DNA of 64,000 nucleotides, taken from positions 1,798,001-1,862,000 of the forward strand of contig NZ_AP024237.1 in the NCBI RefSeq assembly GCF_016592155.1, given 5' to 3'. This document shows positions 58,522-64,000 of the stretch, one piece after another; position 1 is the stretch's first letter, and the number at the start of each line of letters is the position of its first letter. Origin of the DNA: Mycobacterium heckeshornense. Lineage in GTDB: Bacteria; Actinomycetota; Actinomycetes; Mycobacteriales; Mycobacteriaceae. A model generated the notes under the pieces. The model had not been told where the DNA came from. It ran no database searches and worked only from the letters and a program-made list of their open reading frames with translations. Both the position numbers and the translations under genes were made by a program.

Positions 58522-59973
58522 TCAGAACTCGGCGCGTCCTGGTACCGACGATCCAACAAATCCGGTGCCGACGAGTGCCGATACCGACCCGGCCCGTCCA
58601 GCCGATGCGACCGATCTACTATCGGCGACGGGCCGGCGCACGTACATTGACCACGTGACCGCCGCCGCCGCGATGTACGATCCAAAGAAGATCCAGAACG
58701 CCGTTGTGTCGGTGCCGGTGCTCTGGTAGGACTGGCGCAGCGCCAGATTGACGCCGACGCCGCCGAATGCGCCGGCTGCGGCGGCGAACCCGATCAATGC
58801 GCCAGACATGTTGCGCGACCAGTGGCGGCGGTCGGCTTCGCTGACTTCCAGCGTGTGGCTGCGCACTTCGATGACAGCAGGGATCAATTTGAACACCGAA
58901 CCTTTACCCAAGCCGGCCAAGACGAACAAGAGGAGAAGGCAGACGATATAGCCCGTCATGGTGGTGCTGGTCGTGAGGCCGGGGGTGTGGTCGTCATGAG
59001 TGCTGATGCCGGCCAGCACTCCGGTTGCGGCGACCATGCCGGCGAAGACGGCCAGCGTCACCCGGCCGCCGCCGAAGCGGTCGGCTAGCCGGCCGCCGTA
59101 GATCCGGGACAAGGAGCCCAGCAGCGGCCCGATGAAGGCGAACTCGGCTGCGTGCAGCGATGCCTGCGTGAGGCTTTGCCCGCTGGCGATGAAGTTGATC
59201 TGCAGCACCTGACCGAACGCGAACGAGAACCCGATGAATGTGCCGAAGGTGCCGACGTAGAGCAGCGCGAGGATCCAGGTATCGCGCTCAAAGACGACCG
59301 ACCGCAGGGTAGCCACCTCGATGCCGTGCTCCAGGTTGTCCATGAACAGCGTCGCCGCGATCGCAACGACGGCCAGCAGTACCAGATAGACCGCGCACAC
59401 CCAGTACGGCTGGCGGTTACCGGCGACCGCGAGCACGACCAGCCCCACCACTTGGACGGTCGCCACGCCGAGATTCCCGATCCCGGCGCCCAGCCCCAGT
59501 GCCGAGCCCTTGAGCCGTTGCGGGTAGAAGGCGTTGATGTTGGCCAGCGACGCGGCGTAGTTTGCGCCGCCGCACCCGGTCAGTGCCGCACACACCATAT
59601 ACGTCCACAACGGCAGGCCCGGGTGGGCCAGCAGGAAGATGGTTCCGACGGTGGGGATCAGCAGCACCAGCGCGGCAAATATGGTCCAGTTGCGGCCGCC
59701 GAAGGTTGCGATGCCCAACGTGTAGGGGATGCGCAGGCATGCACCGACCAGGGTGGCGGTGGCGCCCAGCAGTAGTTTGTCGGCCGCCGAAAAACCGTAC
59801 ACCGATTCGGGCATGAACAGCACCATCACTGACCAGAGCACCCAGATCGAGAAGGCGACGTGGTCGGCCGCCATCATGCACAGCAGGTTGCGTCGCGCGA
59901 TCTTCTTGTTGCCGGCCTCCCAGGCAACTACATCCTCGGGATTCCAGTAGACGATCCGATGCGCGCGGCCCAT
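58522..59973 (-). CDS. NarK/NarU-family nitrate/nitrite transporter
   Basis: 483 residues, major facilitator superfamily, 12 predicted helices. The nitrate signature lies in GCGGANYAASLANINAFYPQRLKGSALGLGAGIGNLG, with the paired second motif GKGSVFKLIPAVIE. The last 30 residues are low-complexity and cytoplasmic. GAGGAGG is 6 bases before the ATG at 59973. Transports nitrate in or nitrite out. It is divergent from sirA; a nitrite substrate for the neighbouring reductase is a tempting but unproven idea. Confidence 0.9.
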   Translation of the reverse strand: MGRAHRIVYWNPEDVVAWEAGNKKIARRNLLCMMAADHVAFSIWVLWSVMVLFMPESVYGFSAADKLLLGATATLVGACLRIPYTLGIATFGGRNWTIFAALVLLIPTVGTIFLLAHPGLPLWTYMVCAALTGCGGANYAASLANINAFYPQRLKGSALGLGAGIGNLGVATVQVVGLVVLAVAGNRQPYWVCAVYLVLLAVVAIAATLFMDNLEHGIEVATLRSVVFERDTWILALLYVGTFGTFIGFSFAFGQVLQINFIASGQSLTQASLHAAEFAFIGPLLGSLSRIYGGRLADRFGGGRVTLAVFAGMVAATGVLAGISTHDDHTPGLTTSTTMTGYIVCLLLLFVLAGLGKGSVFKLIPAVIEVRSHTLEVSEADRRHWSRNMSGALIGFAAAAGAFGGVGVNLALRQSYQSTGTDTTAFWIFFGSYIAAAAVTWSMYVRRPVADSRSVASAGRAGSVSALVGTGFVGSSVPGRAEF

Positions 59974-60237
59974 GCAACCTCCTCGATGAAAAATGGCCGC
60001 CGATCACGCTAATCCTGGGAACACATCAAGAGGCGCAGTGAAAGCTGAAAATTACCAGTGAATCCGATCGGTTGCCATAGCTTAGTGATCCTCAATGAAC
60101 CCACCTCCGCACCACTGTCTGTTGAAGACTCCGGACCGGCTGACGCGAGCTGTGCGACGGCGGCGTGACGCTCGGGGCACGCCCGTATGCAGTCCGCTAC
60201 CGCAGCAACCCAGCCGGATCCACGAAGGGTAGGCGGC

Positions 60238-60243
60238 TACGTT
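60238..60243 (+). promoter_or_regulatory. Possible -10 box TACGTT upstream of sirA
   Basis: TACGTT ends 7 bases before an ATG at 60251, the spacing seen for other leaderless genes in this window. Confidence 0.3.
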
Positions 60244-60250
60244 TGGAACG

Positions 60251-60292
60251 ATGCACAAGGACAACATAAATTTTCGACACACATCAGATTAA
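60251..60292 (+). CDS. Candidate 13-residue leaderless sORF upstream of sirA
   Basis: ATG to TAA, MHKDNINFRHTSD. It has no Cys, so it does not fit the cysteine-attenuator type. It is kept only because of its -10 box and its place 405 bases before sirA. Confidence 0.2.
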   Translation: MHKDNINFRHTSD

Positions 60293-60697
60293 TACTTGGT
60301 TAAGCGCGATGGGCCGAACCGTAAAGCGATTGCCTAGCGCTCAATGCCCTGCCGGTTGGTGGGCTTCGGTGAGCTGTGGTGGCCGTCTGCCACGCGCCGC
60401 GTTGGATCGCGGAGTCTGCAGCTCGACTGCGCCACACCGTGCCGACGACGCTGCGCAACCCGCACACAAACAACGTTTGTGGCCTCACAACGCCATGACC
60501 GCTACTAACCACGTCGCGTGCGGTGAACCATGGGCAGCATGACACGTCGAACCACCTGAAGCGACGCGACGACGTTGCACTCGACGACCCGCAGCATCGT
60601 GACGTGCCGGGATGCAGTCGAGTCGTCCTGCCGCAGCGAAATCACGGCAGCTGGCCGTCACAGTCCGGCAAACCAGTGTGTTAAGGAGAACGTCCAC

Positions 60698-62365
60698 ATG
60701 ACTAGACCCCGCCCCGCTAAGATTCGTAGCGAAGGCCAGTGGGCGCTGGGTGAGCGTGAGCCGCTCAACGACACCGAGCGGATCAAGTATGACGATGCCC
60801 CGCTCAATGTGCGCGCCCGCATCGAGAACATCTACGCCAAGCAGGGTTTTGAGAGCATCGAAAAGACCGATCTGCGTGGCCGCTTCCGCTGGATGGGTCT
60901 TTACACGCAGCGTGAGCAGGGCTACGACGGCACCTGGACCGGCGACGAGAACATCGACGTCATCGAAGCCAAGTACTTCATGATGCGGGTGCGCTCCGAC
61001 GGCAAGGCGATGTCGGCGGCGACGATGCGAACGCTGGGTCAGGTTTCCCAAGAATTTGCGCGTGACACCGCCGATATCGGTGATCGGGAAAACGTTCAAT
61101 TTCATTGGATTCGAATCGAAGACGTGCCAGAGATTTGGCGGCGGCTGGCTGCTGTTGGCTTGCGGACAACCGAGGCCTGCGGCGACTGCCCTCGTGGCAT
61201 CCACGGTTCGCCGCTGGCCGGCGATTCGCCCGACGAGGTACTCGACCCCTCACCGGCGATCGACGAGATCCTGCGGCGCTTCATGGACAATCCCGAATAC
61301 GCAAACCTGCCGCGCAAGTACAAGACCGCGATATCGGGTCTGCAGGACGTCTCCCACGAGACCCACGACGTCGCCTTCATCGGCGTCAACCATCCCGAGC
61401 ACGGACCGGGGATGGATTTGTGGGTGGGCGGCGGCCTGTCCACCAATCCGATGCTCGCGCAACGGGTCGGGGCATGGGTACCGCTGGATGAGGTGCCCGA
61501 CGTGTGGGAGGCGGTGACGAAGGTATTCCGCGACTACGGTTATCGGCGGTTGCGCTCCAAGGCCCGGCTGAAGTTCCTGATCAAAGACTGGGGTATAGAA
61601 AAGTTCCGCCAGGTTCTCGAAGAGGAATACCTCGGCCGCAAGCTCATCGACGGGCCGGCGCCCGAGCCGGTCAAGCACCCGATCGACCATGTCGGTGTGC
61701 AGCGATTGAAGAACGGTCTCAACGCGATCGGCGTGGCGCCCATCGCCGGGAGGGTGTCGGGAACCATCCTGTGTGCGGTAGCCGACTTGATGGAGCGGGC
61801 CGGATCGGACCGGGCGCGGTTCACCCCGTACCAGAAGCTGGTCATCTTGGACGTGCCAGATGCCTTGGTCGATGAGATGGTGGCGGGCCTGGACGCGTTA
61901 GGGTTACCGTCACGCCCGTCGCAGTGGCGACAGAACCTGATGGCCTGCACCGGTATCGAGTTCTGCAAGTTGTCGTTCGCCGAAACACGGGTGCGCGCCC
62001 AGACGCTGGTTCCCGAGTTGGAGAAGCGGCTGGATGACATCAACGCCCAGCTCGATGTGCCGATCACGGTCCATATCAACGGCTGTCCCAACTCGTGTGC
62101 GCGTATCCAGGTGGCCGACATCGGCTTCAAGGGCCAGATGGTCGACGACGGCCATGGCGGGTCCGTTGAGGGATTCCAGGTGCATCTGGGTGGCCGCCTG
62201 GGGCTGGACAGCGGATTCGGCCGAAAGCTGCGCCAGCACAAGGTCACCAGCGACGAGCTCGGCGACTACGTCGACCGGGTGGTGCGTAACTTCGTCAAGC
62301 AGCGCAATGAGGGTGAACGTTTCGCGCAGTGGGCGATGCGAGTCGACGAAGCAGAACTGCGATGA
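60698..62365 (+). CDS. sirA: Ferredoxin-sulfite reductase
   Basis: Reduces sulfite to sulfide with six electrons from ferredoxin. 555 residues from ATG 60698, with AAGGAGAA upstream. The [4Fe-4S]-siroheme cysteines are C417 and C423 (MACTGIEFC) and C463 and C467 (NGCPNSC). Tyr69 and Cys161 are present and correspond to the covalent Tyr-Cys pair described for the M. tuberculosis enzyme (formerly NirA). Start of an operon with cysH (ATGA overlap). Confidence 0.95.
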   Translation: MTRPRPAKIRSEGQWALGEREPLNDTERIKYDDAPLNVRARIENIYAKQGFESIEKTDLRGRFRWMGLYTQREQGYDGTWTGDENIDVIEAKYFMMRVRSDGKAMSAATMRTLGQVSQEFARDTADIGDRENVQFHWIRIEDVPEIWRRLAAVGLRTTEACGDCPRGIHGSPLAGDSPDEVLDPSPAIDEILRRFMDNPEYANLPRKYKTAISGLQDVSHETHDVAFIGVNHPEHGPGMDLWVGGGLSTNPMLAQRVGAWVPLDEVPDVWEAVTKVFRDYGYRRLRSKARLKFLIKDWGIEKFRQVLEEEYLGRKLIDGPAPEPVKHPIDHVGVQRLKNGLNAIGVAPIAGRVSGTILCAVADLMERAGSDRARFTPYQKLVILDVPDALVDEMVAGLDALGLPSRPSQWRQNLMACTGIEFCKLSFAETRVRAQTLVPELEKRLDDINAQLDVPITVHINGCPNSCARIQVADIGFKGQMVDDGHGGSVEGFQVHLGGRLGLDSGFGRKLRQHKVTSDELGDYVDRVVRNFVKQRNEGERFAQWAMRVDEAELR

Positions 62366-63105
62366 CCGGACAGGCGAACGAGTACACCGAAACGGAACTA
62401 CGCGAGCTGGCTGCGCGTGGCGCGGCGGAGATGGATGGTGCCAGCGCGATCGACCTGTTGCGTTGGACTGAAAAGCATTTCGGCGGTGTCGACGGGCCCC
62501 GCGGATGGGCGACGTGCGATTACGTGGTGGCCTCCAACATGCAAGACGCGGTGCTGGTGTCATTGGCGTCAAAGGTACGTCCGGGTGTGCCGGTGCTCTT
62601 TCTCGATACCGGTTATCACTTCGCGGAAACGATCGGAACCCGCGATGCGGTCGAGGCCGTCTACGACGTGCGGGTCCTCAATGTCACTCCTGAGCACACG
62701 GTGGCCGAGCAGGACGCAATGCTGGGCAAGGATCTGTTTGCGCGTGATCCCAACGAGTGCTGCCGCTTACGCAAGGTGGTTCCGCTGGCTAAAACACTGA
62801 GCAGGTACTCGGCGTGGGTGACTGGGCTGCGGCGGGTCGAGGCGCCGACTCGCGCCAACGCCCCGTTGATCAGCTTCGACGAGCAGTTCGGGCTGGTGAA
62901 GGTCAACCCGTTAGCCGCGTGGACTGATCAAGACGTGGCCGATTACATCGCCGAAAACGATGTTCTGGTCAATCCGCTCGTCGATGAGGGCTATCCGTCG
63001 ATCGGCTGCGCTCCATGTACCGCCAAACCGGCTGAGGGCGCTGATCCGCGCAGCGGGCGTTGGCAGGGACGGTCGAAAATCGAATGCGGGCTGCACTGCT
63101 CATGA
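62362..63105 (+). CDS. cysH: Adenosine 5'-phosphosulfate reductase (iron-sulfur type)
   Basis: Reduces APS to sulfite with thioredoxin. 247 residues. The [4Fe-4S] cysteines Cys133-Cys134 and Cys216/Cys219 (GCAPC) mark APS rather than PAPS specificity. Catalytic Cys242 is in ECGLHC at the C-terminus. Overlaps the sirA stop (ATGA). Its product sulfite feeds sirA. Confidence 0.95.
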   Translation: MTGQANEYTETELRELAARGAAEMDGASAIDLLRWTEKHFGGVDGPRGWATCDYVVASNMQDAVLVSLASKVRPGVPVLFLDTGYHFAETIGTRDAVEAVYDVRVLNVTPEHTVAEQDAMLGKDLFARDPNECCRLRKVVPLAKTLSRYSAWVTGLRRVEAPTRANAPLISFDEQFGLVKVNPLAAWTDQDVADYIAENDVLVNPLVDEGYPSIGCAPCTAKPAEGADPRSGRWQGRSKIECGLHCS

Positions 63106-63158
63106 GCACCGCGCCGGCGACGATGCAGAGCGAAGCGATGAGGAGGAGCGGCCAATGA
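63102..63158 (+). CDS. MIRU-type mini-ORF linking cysH and che1
   Basis: An 18-residue frame, [18 protein letters not shown]. Its ATG overlaps the cysH stop (ATGA) and its TGA overlaps the che1 start (ATGA). From memory this is the architecture described for MIRU elements inserted in polycistronic operons, where the small frame keeps translation coupled across the insert. Whether the peptide itself matters is unknown. Confidence 0.45.
   Translation: MSTAPATMQSEAMRRSGQ
63111..63152 (+). repeat. MIRU-like repeat, copy B
   Basis: 42 bases, one mismatch to 5741-5782. The GAGGAGGAG at its 3' end serves as the ribosome-binding site of che1, 7-8 bases before the ATG at 63155. Confidence 0.75.
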
Positions 63159-63874
63159 CCGCCCTGGTGCTAACCGCCCATGGCAGCAAGGATCCGCGAT
63201 CGGCCGCCAATGTTCGCGCGGTTGCCAGCCGAATCGCGCTTCTGCGGCCGGACTTGGACGTGCGGATCGCCTTCCTGGAGCAGAATTCCCCCAACCTGGT
63301 CGATGTGCTCGGCGGGTTGCCGGATGTCCGCAAGGCGGTGGTGTCGCCGCTGCTGCTGGCCAGTGCCTACCATGCCCGCGTCGACATCCCGAAACAGATC
63401 GTGCGCGCCGGTGCCCATGGTGCGCGACAGGCCGGTGTCCTCGGCGAGGACGACCGGCTGGTGTCGGTGGTGCGCGAGCGGCTCGCCGAGGTGGGGGTGT
63501 GTGCTCGTGACTGCGAAGTGGGTGTGCTGGTGGTCGCGATCGGTTCGTCGGACAGGGCAGTGAACGCGCGTACCGCGACGGTGGCGGCCAAACTTGCGGC
63601 GGAAACCCGCTGGGCAGGTGCCGCAACGGCTTTCGTTACCGGACCGCAGCCGTCGGTGGCCCAGGCCGCCGATCGCTTGCGCAGCCGCGGTGCCCGCCGG
63701 CTCGTCGTCGCTCCGTGGTTCTTGGGTCCGGGACGACTACCCGACCGGGTGCAGGCCTTCGCCCATCACGAGGGTGTCGCGATGGCCGCACCGTTGGGCG
63801 CGCACCGGCTGGTGGCCGAGACTGTGCTGGATCGCTTCGAGGAGGCATTAGCCGGCCCGGCGGCCGCGGCCTGA
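63155..63874 (+). CDS. che1: Sirohydrochlorin ferrochelatase (CbiX/SirB-like)
   Basis: Inserts iron into sirohydrochlorin to give siroheme for sirA. 239 residues with two CbiX-like halves. N-terminal LTAHGSKDPRS (His9) and SPLLLASAYHARVDIP hold the metal-binding histidines of the first half; the second half has VVAPWFLGPGRLPD and the segment FAHHEGVA. Third gene of the sirA operon, linked to cysH through the MIRU-like mini-ORF. Confidence 0.9.
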   Translation: MTALVLTAHGSKDPRSAANVRAVASRIALLRPDLDVRIAFLEQNSPNLVDVLGGLPDVRKAVVSPLLLASAYHARVDIPKQIVRAGAHGARQAGVLGEDDRLVSVVRERLAEVGVCARDCEVGVLVVAIGSSDRAVNARTATVAAKLAAETRWAGAATAFVTGPQPSVAQAADRLRSRGARRLVVAPWFLGPGRLPDRVQAFAHHEGVAMAAPLGAHRLVAETVLDRFEEALAGPAAAA

Positions 63875-64000
63875 AGTTTGCGGCGCGAAGAAGTCCGCCG
63901 ACGAGCTTGCCAAATGTCGACGCGCCTACCTGTGGGATTTCAGTGTGCGGGTCCTGATGTGACTGAGCAACTCTCGTATTGCCCCGGCCGGCGGGGTGCG
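63875..64000. other. Window end after che1
   Basis: 126 bases in which I see no gene, hairpin or promoter that I can support. Confidence 0.4.

Larger units (their letters stand above)
59974..60697. other. Long divergent intergenic region between narK-like gene and sirA
   Basis: 724 bases. Around 60250-60305 it is AT-rich. No protein of known family is encoded. It should carry the promoters of both flanking genes and regulation by sulfur or nitrogen. The only candidate I could define is a leaderless short ORF at 60251. A GC-rich frame from 60309 of 77 codons has no recognisable similarity. Confidence 0.4.

Noticed and set aside
58325..58729. 134-codon plus-strand frame near the 3' end of the NarK gene
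   Set aside because: Its 3' part is antisense to NarK and the remainder has no similarity or start signal.
60309..60542. 77-codon Cys-containing frame upstream of sirA as a cysteine leader peptide
   Set aside because: The Cys codons are scattered, none are adjacent near a stop, and there is no leaderless -10 box with the usual spacing.

Overview
The window is chromosomal DNA of a high-GC actinobacterium, almost certainly a non-tuberculous Mycobacterium. From memory of M. tuberculosis H37Rv, the gene order follows the Rv2448c-Rv2391 segment read in the opposite direction (valS, folC, ndk, rne, rplU, rpmA, obg, proB, nadE, rbsK, proA, nadD, rsfS, gpgP, octT, comEA, comEC, holA, rpsT, lepA, lppR, subI-cysTWA, sirA-cysH-che1). 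Other mycobacterial marks are an MmpS/MmpL pair, leaderless genes with TANNNT -10 boxes 6-8 bases before the start codon, MIRU-like repeats and IS110-family insertion sequences. The species cannot be fixed from the sequence alone.

Layout. 0-12.6 kb is housekeeping: a DUF937 fragment, a lectin-LysM protein, valS-folC, a small membrane gene, ndk, rne, rplU-rpmA-obg-proB. Seven apparent single-base frameshifts cluster at 5.4-11.7 kb and nowhere else in non-mobile genes. 12.6-18 kb holds a sirtuin, a cysteine hydrolase, nadE, an enoyl-CoA hydratase and a ribokinase. 18.1-21.8 kb is a two-gene signalling unit: a membrane receptor-cyclase whose catalytic residues are largely replaced, translationally coupled to an MscS channel with a cyclic-nucleotide-binding-like domain. 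22.2-29.8 kb has proA, a MoxR/VWA pair, vapBC, nadD-rsfS-gpgP-octT and a DegV protein; gpgP and octT serve methylglucose lipopolysaccharide synthesis.

29.8-36.1 kb is accessory relative to H37Rv: mmpS-mmpL behind a TetR-type dyad, and an acyl-CoA dehydrogenase pair with a PPOX protein. 36.2-39.9 kb has comEA-comEC-holA and the convergent rpsT. 40.1-43.6 kb is a circularly permuted ATP-grasp / alpha-E / transglutaminase operon, a little-understood peptide-modification module. An intact IS110 element sits between a PemK-like gene and lepA; lepA shows no ATG, GTG or TTG in the plausible start region.

48-64 kb ends in sulfur assimilation. A leaderless polycysteine leader peptide precedes subI-cysT-cysW-cysA (sulfate import), and sirA-cysH-che1 (sulfite reductase, APS reductase, sirohydrochlorin chelatase) follow on the same strand. 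The two blocks are separated by a trxB fragment fused to a decayed IS110 copy and by a NarK-type transporter. No rRNA, tRNA, CRISPR array or prophage was seen.
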